The notes under the pieces are model-generated. The model worked only from the letters and a program-made list of their open reading frames with translations. It made no database searches and was not told the origin of the DNA. DNA of 37,950 nt from Bacteroidales bacterium (GTDB lineage Bacteria > Bacteroidota > Bacteroidia > Bacteroidales > Prolixibacteraceae), in the NCBI GenBank assembly GCA_015654795.1, contig JAATGF010000126.1:1-37950 (forward strand), in the 5' to 3' direction. Numbering within the stretch: position 1 is the first letter of the stretch; each line of letters opens with the position of its first letter. Below are positions 17,501-26,113 of this stretch, in pieces. The translations under genes and the position numbers were made by a program.

Positions 17501-17983
17501 TTCGATATAAATATCCTGTTTCAGGGAGCATCCGGTTATACTATTAATTACAGGAATAATGACATCTGGGGATATGGACGTTACCCGACCCTGCACGAGA
17601 AATTTCTCGATAGATGGCACACAGTTAATACAACCGATGATCCTTATGATCCTGCAACAAAATGGGTAAGTGGTTTCTATCCTGCCCTTCGTAACTATAA
17701 CTATGACAACACAACGGAGGCGTTGGTTGTAGATGTTTGGAGACCCAAAGCTACATACCTTCGTCTCAAGAGCCTTGAAATCGGTTATTCAATTCCCAAA
17801 GCACTTACCAACAGATTTGGAATGGAAAGCGTAAGAGTATTCATTAACGGGTACAATCTTTTGACTTTCTGTAATAAACTTCTCAAGAACGCTGACCCTG
17901 AACGTCAGGAAGCTGACTGGGATGCTAACCTTGCTTATCCTCTGATGAAGGCTTACAATTGTGGTATCAATATTAATTTTTAA
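14507..17983 (+). CDS. susC: SusC-type TonB-dependent outer-membrane transporter with STN signalling domain
   Basis: A 1158-residue beta-barrel protein that imports oligosaccharides across the outer membrane using TonB energy. The N-terminus (basic stretch RFLPKLIRIMKLT, hydrophobic core, ATVYSQ cleavage site near 43) is typical for this group, which supports the first ATG. Domains: STN about 46-118 (NMENVSIKDVMQKIESQTDF), carboxypeptidase-regulatory-like 140-212 (VSGKVTDSSGASLPGVSV), TonB-box region EEVVAIGYGTVKK near 219-231, plug 232-345 (ILKDAAASIYG-type motif SVLKDAAASIYGMNAANG), then the barrel, ending in GININF. The STN domain marks it as a transducer working with the FecR/sigma pair upstream. 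SusD follows after 12 bases. Confidence 0.96.
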   Translation: MKNSHERGTNVGRFLPKLIRIMKLTFILLTLFTLHVTATVYSQGTKITLNMENVSIKDVMQKIESQTDFRFIYENEKINLDKKINIAVKEKNVETILDQIFDLEKINYSITENKLILINPLKSSSDSRTTETVRNAQQQKKVSGKVTDSSGASLPGVSVVIKGTTSGVITDNSGIYSLTNIPENSTLQFSFVGMKSQELKVGSNSTLNVVMEDEAIGLEEVVAIGYGTVKKETLTGSVANITSASIVSTKSENLISNIQGKVSGLMVRQLTGEPGKFNNYVSIRGFGAPLVIVDGIVRDGTADMAQINSNDIESMSVLKDAAASIYGMNAANGVIIITTKKGSEGKAQFSYSNLVGMKGATGMEKTVDAYTYRVMKNEMDRNSGTTETYTADILEKYRTNTPGYQDVDWIKLTLKPQVFQQSHNFSVKGGTKAVKYFNSFGYTEDNGLLTSGIQNYRRYNLRSTTTADLGKNLKLNVSVAGRLDKKQSPREDFLWTYKTIMVNDRGINYHTIANEDHLSVINPESKNAWALMNPDMDGYNQQRNIQFQSTVDLTYTFEKIAGLSLIATGAFDENITNSSFLQKSYDLYDYYTDQFVQKVGSNQYSNTLGLFQRSVGRLQANYVRAFDKHKLNISGIVELTSTRGDDIMAKRLYADFFTNDIIDQGTSTTASNSGKRYFGKYAAYIGRANYDYAGKYLLEVVARYDGSYRYAKVNRWAFFPSASLGWRISEESFMKDNLPTISNLKIRGSYGESGTDAGNPFNYYSAYTASVTNNSVNGYVFNPGALTVSMLAPGVVNDDLTWVTSKISNIGIDFELLKGKISGSFDLFQRKNDGVLATLIQSVPNTFGASFPQANVNSNMNKGFEISLSHRNKIGNDFSYGITANFTYSRLEYLHNENGGYSSSWNYWINSNTNRYAGKMGLYEYNGQYTSLEEYATAPLLGGTAGNSKMLPGSYKIIDVNGDGIINSSDQTYDHWTYGANVNPPKQYGLTIDASYKNFDINILFQGASGYTINYRNNDIWGYGRYPTLHEKFLDRWHTVNTTDDPYDPATKWVSGFYPALRNYNYDNTTEALVVDVWRPKATYLRLKSLEIGYSIPKALTNRFGMESVRVFINGYNLLTFCNKLLKNADPERQEADWDANLAYPLMKAYNCGININF

Positions 17984-17995
17984 TATCCGATAATT

Positions 17996-19966
17996 ATGAA
18001 AATAGTATCATATATATTCAGCTTTGCTCTTCTTTTTGGAATTGCAGGGTGTAGTGAGTGGCTTGAATTAAAGCCGTTGGACAAGACTTCTGCTGAGGAT
18101 CTGCTTGAAACACCTGATGGTCTTAAGACCTTAATGGCTACACTTTATTATAGTATGCCTATGGAGGATTTTAGCTATTATCCTGCCGACTGGACTTCAA
18201 CTGCCCCGGCTTTCAACAGCCATGGCTGGAAGGGTGGAATGCAGAGTTCATATAAGCTTTCCATGTACACAGATGAGAGTACCGCAAGCGCCGGTACAGG
18301 AATTGGTCCGGTTCCATGCCAGTACTGGCCTTATAGTTCGATTCGTGAAACAAACAAATTTTTTAGTAGTCTTGAATCAGTAAAAGCCAAACTGAATAAT
18401 GATACCTATCTAAGGTTGAAGAGTGAGGCTCATTTCGTAAGAGCATATATCTTCTTTGGCCTGGCAAAAAGATACGGAGGCGTTCCTCTTATTGATTATG
18501 TTCAGGACGGTGATTATGTTCCCGGAACAACCAATCCGAAATTGTATGTTCCAAGGAATACTGAAAAAGAAACCTGGAATTTTATTCTTAACGACCTTGA
18601 CCTTGCTATCGAAAATCTCCCAGATAAAACAGTATCGAGTGATGGCGTTTACCGCGCAACCAAATGGGCAGCATTAGCTTTAAAATCAAGAGTTGCCCTT
18701 CATGCAGCATCAGTGGCAAAATACTGGAGCACTGCCACTCTGTCAGGAGAAGCTGTTAACCAGCATCTTGCAAAAATGGATGTTGCCGATGCAAATGAAT
18801 TCTATCAGAAATGTATTGATGCATCTGCAGAACTGATAAACAATGGTGGATTTTCTTTGTACAAACCGAATCCAGCTAATCCCAAAGAGGCTGCAACAAA
18901 CTTCCAGAACTTGTTTCTGACCACAAATGAGGAGATCATCTTTGTAAAAGCTTACCTCGATGGCACAACAGTTCCCAACCAAGGTCATTGTTGGGATATT
19001 CTTTACAGTCCGTCACAGGCTAGTCCTGGGTTCCATAAATTTGGACGTTTCAGCCCCACATTGGATATGGTGGATCTATTTGAAGACTATTCAGATAACG
19101 GAACGGGTGCAAGTGCAAAAATAGTAACCCGTACTGATGGTGTTGAAAATTATGCTTATGCCAATCCGGCACAGGTGAATACGTCACTTCCATTCAAGAA
19201 GTATGATAACCTGTTCGATCCGTTCGTAAATAAAGATGCGCGTTTGCAGGCAAGTATCATCGTACCTGGTTCAACTTATAAAGGGATCAAGATAATTATG
19301 CAGGGAGGAATGATCAAATCAAATGGAACCGTCGTCGCCTACGCCACCGATTCTGAAACAAAGAATGGAACCACCTATTACTCCTATGGAGCAGAAGGTT
19401 CATCAGGATTCTCAGGATTCTATAAAATCGGGAGTGCAGATGATGCCAATTTTTCTTCATCGGGATTCCTCATTAAGAAGTATCTCCAGGAAGGTAAAGT
19501 AGTTGCAGGGGTGGAAAATTCATCCACAACATCTTTTATCGATATGCGTCTTGCTGAAGTTTACCTGAATTATGCTGAAGCTGTAGTTGAAAGCGGATTA
19601 GGAGATCCTGGTCTTGCAAGAGGTTACATTAATGCATTACGCAAAAGAGCCGGCCACACCGATGAGATACCTCTTACACTTGCCAATGTACTCAAAGAAC
19701 GTCGTGTTGAACTCGCATTCGAAGGATTCAGATACTGGGATCTTATGAGAAGGAGAGAGTACCATACATTGTTCAGCGGTACCCGCAGAACTGCATTGGT
19801 TCCTATGATTGACCTCCGGGATGCTACACCAAAATATATTTTCGTAAGAGCAAATAACTACTACGATGAGTATGCTAATGGTCGTACATTCAATGCTGCA
19901 GCTGGTTATTATGAAGCTATCCCAGGCAGAAGCACAAATAATCTGATTGAGAATCCAGGGTATTAA
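17996..19966 (+). CDS. susD: SusD-family outer-membrane glycan-binding lipoprotein
   Basis: A 656-residue surface lipoprotein that forms the lid on SusC and captures the glycan. The signal peptide ends in the lipobox FGIAGCS with Cys19. The N-terminal SusD helices begin after LKPLDKTSAEDLLETPDGL. TPR-like helices include YLRLKSEAHFVRAYIFFGL. The C-terminal signature is clear: FIDMRLAEVYLNYAEAVVES (from about residue 514), ARGYINALRKRAG, and ERRVELAFEGFRYWDLMRR (about 568-586). It is longer than the roughly 550 residues of the starch SusD, which suggests extra surface loops. It lies 12 bases after susC and 18 before the DUF3823 gene, so the three form one operon. Confidence 0.96.
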   Translation: MKIVSYIFSFALLFGIAGCSEWLELKPLDKTSAEDLLETPDGLKTLMATLYYSMPMEDFSYYPADWTSTAPAFNSHGWKGGMQSSYKLSMYTDESTASAGTGIGPVPCQYWPYSSIRETNKFFSSLESVKAKLNNDTYLRLKSEAHFVRAYIFFGLAKRYGGVPLIDYVQDGDYVPGTTNPKLYVPRNTEKETWNFILNDLDLAIENLPDKTVSSDGVYRATKWAALALKSRVALHAASVAKYWSTATLSGEAVNQHLAKMDVADANEFYQKCIDASAELINNGGFSLYKPNPANPKEAATNFQNLFLTTNEEIIFVKAYLDGTTVPNQGHCWDILYSPSQASPGFHKFGRFSPTLDMVDLFEDYSDNGTGASAKIVTRTDGVENYAYANPAQVNTSLPFKKYDNLFDPFVNKDARLQASIIVPGSTYKGIKIIMQGGMIKSNGTVVAYATDSETKNGTTYYSYGAEGSSGFSGFYKIGSADDANFSSSGFLIKKYLQEGKVVAGVENSSTTSFIDMRLAEVYLNYAEAVVESGLGDPGLARGYINALRKRAGHTDEIPLTLANVLKERRVELAFEGFRYWDLMRRREYHTLFSGTRRTALVPMIDLRDATPKYIFVRANNYYDEYANGRTFNAAAGYYEAIPGRSTNNLIENPGY

Positions 19967-19984
19967 TCTTAAAATTTTAAGGAA

Positions 19985-20728
19985 ATGAAAAAAATACTAT
20001 ATTTATTCGTACTATCATGTTTTATCTCATTGATAACCGTATCGTGTGAGATAGACAATTATGACGGTCCCAATGCAACGATTACCGGAAAGTTTCTGGA
20101 TAGCGCTACCGGAGAGGTAGTCGGAACAGACATTACCAATGGCAATTCAATTGGTGTGTATGAATTAGGCTGGCCTACCGAAGCTAAACAGACCTGGAAC
20201 ATAGATAATTCAGGAGAATATACCAATAAACTCGTTTTTGCGGCTAATTACAGGATCGAATTTAAGGATTGTAATTTTTATCCATTCATAGTAAATGATT
20301 TTGTAGTGAAAAAAGGAGCCAATAAATATGATTTTACTGTTACTCCTTATCTGCGAGTTATTAATCCTGTTATCACATATGATGCCACAACAAAAATTGT
20401 CAAGGCTACTTTCAGTCTTCAGGCTGGTGGTAATGATGTTAATCTTAAAGAAATCAGGTTGTTTGCATTTACCGACAAATGGGTAGGCAACTATGTTCAG
20501 TTTGCTATTACAGCTAATACTTGCTTTAAGAAAGCTCCTGGTGACGTCAGCACAACTATTACTCCTGCTACCCAGTATGTATTAACAATGGATGTTGCTG
20601 CAAACCCAACATTCTTTAAATCTACCCGTGACTACTACTTCAGGATCGGTGCATTGGCTACTGTTCCTAATGTAGGTACAGTCAGACATAATTATTCGCC
20701 GCTTGTTACATTGAATATTGTAAAATAG
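19985..20728 (+). CDS. DUF3823-type PUL lipoprotein (likely surface glycan-binding)
   Basis: A 247-residue predicted lipoprotein with signal peptide and lipobox SLITVSC (Cys21). It reads as two beta domains: residues about 28-115 start with ATITGKFLDSATGEVVGTD and include the NYRIEFKDCNF segment; the remainder is a second beta-sandwich with TPYLRVINPVITYD. This layout matches the DUF3823 family that follows SusD in many Bacteroidota loci, probably as an accessory glycan-binding protein at the cell surface. It is the last gene before a strong terminator-like hairpin, so susC, susD and this gene form a discrete transcriptional block. Confidence 0.82.
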   Translation: MKKILYLFVLSCFISLITVSCEIDNYDGPNATITGKFLDSATGEVVGTDITNGNSIGVYELGWPTEAKQTWNIDNSGEYTNKLVFAANYRIEFKDCNFYPFIVNDFVVKKGANKYDFTVTPYLRVINPVITYDATTKIVKATFSLQAGGNDVNLKEIRLFAFTDKWVGNYVQFAITANTCFKKAPGDVSTTITPATQYVLTMDVAANPTFFKSTRDYYFRIGALATVPNVGTVRHNYSPLVTLNIVK

Positions 20729-20753
20729 GTCGTTAATTCAATAGGATAATTCG

Positions 20754-20809
20754 GGGAGACAGGCATTCCTTTATTGTAAGGTCTGTTTCTGACCTGTCTC
20801 CCTTTTTTT
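20754..20809 (+). terminator. Intrinsic terminator after the DUF3823 gene
   Basis: GGGAGACAGG (20754-20763) pairs perfectly with CCTGTCTCCC (20793-20802) and is followed directly by T7 (20803-20809). The 29-base loop contains AGGTC..GACCT, able to form a competing inner hairpin. It ends 22 bases before the next ATG, so it separates the binding/transport genes from the enzymes, perhaps only partly. Confidence 0.85.
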
Positions 20810-20831
20810 AATTTGGAAATTCTTATTTGTT

Positions 20832-23800
20832 ATGTCTAAAAAGAACATGATATTGTTATTGATGTTGTGTATGTCGTGCTTTCGTGTGAACGCAGTTCAG
20901 CTGGAGTCAGTATATACGCAACGGCCCAAGGATCCTGAAGCTTTCTATTTCACTCCTGAAAATTATGGGTTTAAAGCCGATGGGAAAAGCGATATTTCAG
21001 AAACCCTGCAGAAAGCAATTAACCAGGTAAAAAGGGAAAAAGGCTTCGGCATACTTTTTATTCCTGAAGGAAAATACAGGATAAGCAAAACGATCTATAT
21101 ACCCGGTGCCATAAGATTAATAGGCTACGGTAAAAACCGGCCGGAATTTATTCTTACAAAAAATTCTCCCGGTTATCAGGCAGAGGTTCCTTCTGATAAA
21201 GGTAAGGCATGTTATATGTTCTGGTTCACAGGAGGAGTGGTAGAAGCAGGTCAGCAACCCCGCGATGCAGGTGCCGGCACTTTCTACAGCGCAATGTCAA
21301 ATATTAACCTGAGGATCGAAGATGGAAACCCTTTTGCAGTTGGGTTACGCACGCATTATGCTCAGCATAGTTTTATCAGTAATGTCAATATTTATATAGG
21401 TAAGGGTAAAGCAGGCCTTTTTGACATAGGAAATGAGATGGAAAATGTTGCCTTTTATGGCGGCGATTATGGTATTTATACAACAAAAGCATCACCGGGC
21501 TGGCCGGTAATGATGGTCGATGCCTGTTTTGAAGGCCAGAGGATTGCAGCGCTTCGCTGCCAGGAATCGGGTCTTTCGATTGTAAATATGAAAGTAAAGA
21601 ATGTACCGACAGTTTTTGATATTGATCCGAATTATTCCGACCGTTTGTATGTTGAGAACAGCCGTTTTGAAAATGTAAGCGGACCTGCTATAATCATCAG
21701 TAACGAAAACAACAGCAATAACCAGATTACTTTGAGAAATGTTGATTGCAGCAATGTACCGGTGCTCGTAAAATATCGCAGGAGCGGAACAGAAACGCCG
21801 ATCGCTCATAAGATCTATAAAATAAAAAGTTATGATCTTGGACTTCAGATGGATGATATGACTTCGCTTCCGAAATTCCGGACACAAAGTGATATTGTTC
21901 CGATTATTAAAATTGAAGAAGGTATTGCCAGAGATATTCCTGCACTTCCTGCTATGGAAACCTGGGTAAATATCCGTGACCTTGGCGCTAAAGGCGATGA
22001 CAAGACGGATGATACCAAAATATTTCAGGATGCTATCGACAAATACGATAATATCTATGTTCCCCAGGGTTGGTACCAGATAACAGAAACGCTTCGTATG
22101 AAACCAAATACATGCTTAATTGGTATGCACCCTATGGGTACACAGCTCAAATTGCCTGAAAGTACTTCTGCCTTCAGTGGTTTTGGAGCTCCAAAAGCTT
22201 TACTTGAGTCCTCTGTTGGAGGAAAAAATATCCTAAACGGAATAGGTATAAATACAAATTCATATAATTACAGGGCTGTTGGGCTTAAATGGATGGCTGA
22301 TGCCGATTCATATATAAATGATGTAAAATTCGTAGGCGGGCACGGCGGAATGACCAGACCTTCTGATATGCAACAGAATGCAACTGGCCAACGCGGCACT
22401 GGGCCAGCAGGACAACCCGGTGGGGCAAACCGGGGGGGGCCAAATGCAGCATGGGATAATCAATACTGGAGTTTATGGATAACCAACAACGGTGGCGGAA
22501 CATTCAAGGATATCTGGACCGCAAGTACTTTTTCCACGAATGGAGTATATGTGAACAACACAAGTACAGCCGGGCGCATATATGCAATGTCGATTGAACA
22601 TCATGTCCGCAATGAAGCCCGTTTTAAAAATGTTTCCAACTGGAAAGTATATGTTTTTCAGACTGAAGAAGAGTCGCTAGAAAGCACTGAATGTCAGCCG
22701 ATCGAACTGGAAAACTGCAAAAATATGACCTTTGCGGATGTCTATATGTTCAGAGTGATCCGTATTAATGAGCCATATCACAATTCTATACGTTTGTGGA
22801 ATTGCGAGAACATTAACTTCATTAACATTCATAATTTCTCCCAGATAAAATACACAACTGATGTTCCTTTTTATGATATAAACAAAAATATCGAAGTTCG
22901 TCCATGGGAGCTGCAAAAGCTTGTTGTTACAGGAAAAGAGACACGCCGTGTACCATTTGCAAATGTACCGGGAAAAGCAGAGGAGCTGGCTTCAGGTTTT
23001 GAGTTCATTGAAGGTATTACACGCGACAGTAAAGGGAATATATATTTTTCGGAGCAACGTTTCCGGAGAATTTATAAATGGTCGGTAGAGACAAATACGT
23101 TATCACTGGTTGCTGATTTTCCATTTGAACCAATGTCGCTGGCAATGGATTCAAAAGATAATCTTCTTGTTCTGGTCAGGTACAAATCGCAGGTGAATTA
23201 TCTGATTGACGGAAAACAGGAAGCTCCTATAACTTATCCCGATACTAAAGGTACTTCATTCAGCGGATATGGTAATTCATCATTTGAGACAAAGGTATAT
23301 TCAATTGATCCGGAGAATCCTGAAGAAACCTTTAAAGTTCTGCCTAAAGTACCGATGGATTCAGTTACCAATGTATATAAAGCTCTTTATCCTTCAAACA
23401 GATGGCGCGACTTTCACGATTTTAATACGGTTGTGACTTTTAAACCCGAGTTTTGCTTTTTAGCTCCTGACGGAAAAACGATTATACCCGATCAATATGA
23501 TATAGCACGAGCATCATCGGTCTTGGAAGCTTATCCGGGCAAACCATTTTATGCTTCAGATGAGTATGATAAACGCATGGTTAAAATGGATGTTGCCGCT
23601 GACGGTACTCTGTCGAACATGAAGTATTTCACGGAATACGGGGAATTTGGTTCTGCTGTGGATAAAGAAGGAAACCTGTATGTAGCCGATGGACAGATTT
23701 ACATTTTTGACAAAGATGGTAAAGAGAAAGGTATGATAGAGGTTCCGGTTAGACCATCTTCTATTCAGTTCGGGGGGAAGGACGGAAATACTCTCTTTGT

Positions 23801-23840
23801 CACCGCACGGTCAAAATTCTTCAGCATAAAGCTTAAATAG
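20832..23840 (+). CDS. GH55-like double beta-helix protein fused to an SMP-30/NHL-type beta-propeller (copy 1)
   Basis: A 1002-residue secreted protein; signal peptide MILLLMLCMSCFRVNA. Two pectate-lyase-3-type beta-helix modules: the first from about residue 44 (NYGFKADGKSDISETLQKAI), the second from about 378 (VNIRDLGAKGDDKTDDTKIF). Tandem beta-helices of this kind form GH55 exo-beta-1,3-glucanases. An EHH motif (Glu589) and QTEEES (Glu612) lie 23 residues apart, the same spacing as Glu610/Glu633 that I recall for fungal Lam55A. Residues about 715-1002 look like an SMP-30/gluconolactonase or NHL propeller (ASGFEFIEGITRDSKGNIYF; GGKDGNTLFVTA). A Gly/Pro-rich insert lies at about 508-540 and contains a G8 tract. 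A paralogue lies at 31816-34842. Beta-glucan cleavage is likely but not proven. Confidence 0.8.
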   Translation: MSKKNMILLLMLCMSCFRVNAVQLESVYTQRPKDPEAFYFTPENYGFKADGKSDISETLQKAINQVKREKGFGILFIPEGKYRISKTIYIPGAIRLIGYGKNRPEFILTKNSPGYQAEVPSDKGKACYMFWFTGGVVEAGQQPRDAGAGTFYSAMSNINLRIEDGNPFAVGLRTHYAQHSFISNVNIYIGKGKAGLFDIGNEMENVAFYGGDYGIYTTKASPGWPVMMVDACFEGQRIAALRCQESGLSIVNMKVKNVPTVFDIDPNYSDRLYVENSRFENVSGPAIIISNENNSNNQITLRNVDCSNVPVLVKYRRSGTETPIAHKIYKIKSYDLGLQMDDMTSLPKFRTQSDIVPIIKIEEGIARDIPALPAMETWVNIRDLGAKGDDKTDDTKIFQDAIDKYDNIYVPQGWYQITETLRMKPNTCLIGMHPMGTQLKLPESTSAFSGFGAPKALLESSVGGKNILNGIGINTNSYNYRAVGLKWMADADSYINDVKFVGGHGGMTRPSDMQQNATGQRGTGPAGQPGGANRGGPNAAWDNQYWSLWITNNGGGTFKDIWTASTFSTNGVYVNNTSTAGRIYAMSIEHHVRNEARFKNVSNWKVYVFQTEEESLESTECQPIELENCKNMTFADVYMFRVIRINEPYHNSIRLWNCENINFINIHNFSQIKYTTDVPFYDINKNIEVRPWELQKLVVTGKETRRVPFANVPGKAEELASGFEFIEGITRDSKGNIYFSEQRFRRIYKWSVETNTLSLVADFPFEPMSLAMDSKDNLLVLVRYKSQVNYLIDGKQEAPITYPDTKGTSFSGYGNSSFETKVYSIDPENPEETFKVLPKVPMDSVTNVYKALYPSNRWRDFHDFNTVVTFKPEFCFLAPDGKTIIPDQYDIARASSVLEAYPGKPFYASDEYDKRMVKMDVAADGTLSNMKYFTEYGEFGSAVDKEGNLYVADGQIYIFDKDGKEKGMIEVPVRPSSIQFGGKDGNTLFVTARSKFFSIKLK
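22432..22439 (+). repeat. G8 homopolymer inside the copy 1 coding sequence
   Basis: Eight consecutive G bases encode part of the Gly-rich insert (ANRGGPNAA) between the second beta-helix and the putative active-site segment. A one-base slip here would truncate the protein before Glu589, so it is a possible contingency tract. The paralogue has no such run at the equivalent place. Confidence 0.7.
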
Positions 23841-23959
23841 CCTTATAACTGGTTTTGTTTATGTCTGGTTAATTGCAACCCGACATAAGCAAAGCATTTC
23901 AAAGGCACCCTATCTTAAAAGGCAATTCTGATTTTTAGGTATCAGATCATAGGTAAGAG

Positions 23960-24000
23960 AAGGGCATTAGTAGGATGAATGTTCGAAGGTGCCCTTTTTT
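23960..24000 (+). terminator. Terminator-like hairpin after GH55-like copy 1
   Basis: AAGGGCA (23960-23966) pairs with TGCCCTT (23990-23996), followed by T to 24000. An alternative partner further upstream, AAAGGCACC (23901-23909), also complements GGTGCCCTTT with a single bulged base, giving a competing longer-range stem. The whole 303-base gap between the copy 1 stop and the next start contains no gene. Confidence 0.6.
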
Positions 24001-24143
24001 AAAAGAATAAATCAGATATATTTTGTAAATTCTGGCAAAAATAGTCATCGATAATGATAATTGTTGATCACCTGTCTGTACAAATGAATTATCTGATTTC
24101 AACAACCTTTTTCCATCTAAAAACAAATAATTTATTGGAAATT

Positions 24144-26087
24144 ATGAAACGTAAAATTACAGTAGTTATGATAGCGCTAAGCATCATAGCATTTATCCGG
24201 TGCAGCTCCCCTGCAGGGAAAACATTTAAAATAAGATTTGACAGCACAAAAGAAGTTTCAGGAAAGAAATTTGCATTGGCTGATATTACACCGAACCTGA
24301 CAAAAGATTGGGATGAATACAATTTTGTAGTGCTGGAATTTAAATCAACAACAGCCCAGCGTTTTCAGGTAGGTTTTACTACTGATTCGGGATATAATGA
24401 ATTGCGGGTTATGAGTTATGTCCCAAATGGATGGAATAAACTGGCAATCCCTTTGAAGTTTTACAGAGAACTTCCTGATGCTAATTTTGATCTGGCAGCT
24501 ACTTTTAATCAACCACGCTTAATGGGCTGGATCAACCTGGGAGGCAAAAGAGGACCGCTTCATGGCGTTGATTCAATTGGAATAAGAATGCGTGTCCCAA
24601 TAGGAAATCCTGAAATAGAAATCCGTTCTATCTCCTTGTCAGTAGAAGATCCGGGCGATGAATATTTGGGAAATATCCCTGCTGTTGATGAGTTTGGACA
24701 ATGGAATCTGGGTGATTATGAAGGGAAGATTCATTCTCTGGATCAATTGCAGAATGAATGGAAAATTGAAGATAAAGAAGATGTTTCCGGAGCTGTATAT
24801 AATTATTCAAAGTTTGGTGGTTATACTCAAATGAAAGTAAGAGCTACCGGTTTCTTCCGGACTGAAAAAATAAATGGTCGTTGGTGGTTCGTTGATCCCG
24901 AAGGTTATTTGTTCCTGTCTGTCGGGGTTGATGGTATTTCCCCGGGAAGAGGTGGAAATGCAAAAGAAGTGGATAAAAGAAGAAATATATTCAAAGAATT
25001 ACCTCCTCAAATGCCTTCAACGAATCAGCAGGTTCAAAGAAACGATTATAATTTTGGACAGTGGAACCTGATTCGGAGGTATGGTGACAATTATAAAGAA
25101 AAGTCAAATGAGTTGATCATTAAACGTATGGATAAATGGGGCATAAACACGATTTCAAACTGGTCGAGTGGCGAGATCATAGCCATGAATAAAAAAGCCT
25201 TTATTACATCTATGCGTACTGCCGGTGTGGAAAGAGGATTAATGGGACTGGCTGATGTATATACTCCTGATTTTTTGAAAAAACTTGACGAGGCGTTGAA
25301 AGCATCAGTTTCGAAATATAAAGACAATCCCTGGTTGATTGGCTACTTCGTAGGAAATGAACCTGCCTGGTTGGGAGAAGAGATCCGTTTGTGCGACATA
25401 ATCCTTAGTGGTGAAGACAGACCCATAAAGGCCGAATTAAAAGGTTTTTTGGCAAAAGGAGATTCCCCTGAACGACGAAAAGAATTTGTATTCAATACAT
25501 TCAGAATATTTTTATCTTCTGTTAGAGAAGCCCAGAAAAAATATGATCCGAATCATCTTAACCTGGGAATACGTTTCGGCAATATAATAAACATTGACAC
25601 TGCAGTACTTAAAATATGCAAAAAGTCATTTGATGTACTCAGCTTCAATTGCTATGATCTTTATCCGAGAAAAGAGATGATGGATCGTGCTCTGATTATT
25701 ACTGATTTGCCAATGATCATTGGAGAATATCATTTTGGTACAGTAGACAGAGGAATGGCTCAATCTCTATGGCAGGTAAATTCACAATCAGAGAGGGGTG
25801 TAGCTTATCGTTACTATACGGAACAGGGTTATTCCCATCCGGGATTGATTGGAACAGCATATTTCCAATGGAACGATGAGGACTTGGCAGGTCGGAGAAA
25901 CGACGGGGAAAATTATAATTGTGGTTTAGTTGACGTAACAGACAGACCATATAAATACCAGGTGGAAGCAATGGCCGAAACAGCTAAAAAACTTTTTGGA
26001 GTACATTCAGGTTTGACAGAGCCTTATAACCAGCAGCCAATAAGAGCCAGAGGACATGAACAGATTCCTGATTTATGGAATAAATGA
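24144..26087 (+). CDS. Clan GH-A glycoside hydrolase lipoprotein, family not assigned (agarase/GH50-like pattern)
   Basis: A 647-residue predicted lipoprotein. The ATG at 24144 is chosen over an earlier one at 24054 because it gives MKRKITVVMI and the lipobox AFIRCS (Cys20). Residues about 25-175 form a beta-sandwich like a carbohydrate-binding module. The catalytic TIM barrel follows from about 235 (ATGFFRTEKINGRWWFVDPE, then FLSVGVDGI). The acid/base is probably Glu406 in YFVGNEPAW and the nucleophile Glu528 in MIIGEYHFG, the usual strand 4 and strand 7 positions of clan GH-A. The GRWWFVDPEG entry motif recalls GH50-type agarases, but the neighbours (GH30, GH16, GH55-like) argue for beta-glucan. 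It starts a tight cluster with GH30 26 bases on. Alternatives include GH5-, GH50- or GH158-like families. Confidence 0.72.
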   Translation: MKRKITVVMIALSIIAFIRCSSPAGKTFKIRFDSTKEVSGKKFALADITPNLTKDWDEYNFVVLEFKSTTAQRFQVGFTTDSGYNELRVMSYVPNGWNKLAIPLKFYRELPDANFDLAATFNQPRLMGWINLGGKRGPLHGVDSIGIRMRVPIGNPEIEIRSISLSVEDPGDEYLGNIPAVDEFGQWNLGDYEGKIHSLDQLQNEWKIEDKEDVSGAVYNYSKFGGYTQMKVRATGFFRTEKINGRWWFVDPEGYLFLSVGVDGISPGRGGNAKEVDKRRNIFKELPPQMPSTNQQVQRNDYNFGQWNLIRRYGDNYKEKSNELIIKRMDKWGINTISNWSSGEIIAMNKKAFITSMRTAGVERGLMGLADVYTPDFLKKLDEALKASVSKYKDNPWLIGYFVGNEPAWLGEEIRLCDIILSGEDRPIKAELKGFLAKGDSPERRKEFVFNTFRIFLSSVREAQKKYDPNHLNLGIRFGNIINIDTAVLKICKKSFDVLSFNCYDLYPRKEMMDRALIITDLPMIIGEYHFGTVDRGMAQSLWQVNSQSERGVAYRYYTEQGYSHPGLIGTAYFQWNDEDLAGRRNDGENYNCGLVDVTDRPYKYQVEAMAETAKKLFGVHSGLTEPYNQQPIRARGHEQIPDLWNK

Positions 26088-26113
26088 CCTTTAAATAAAA
26101 ACTTTAATACACC

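Noticed and set aside
24054..24143. Upstream ATG for the GH-A lipoprotein
   Set aside because: The 30 extra residues do not look like a signal peptide, while the internal ATG gives a clean lipoprotein signal with Cys20.
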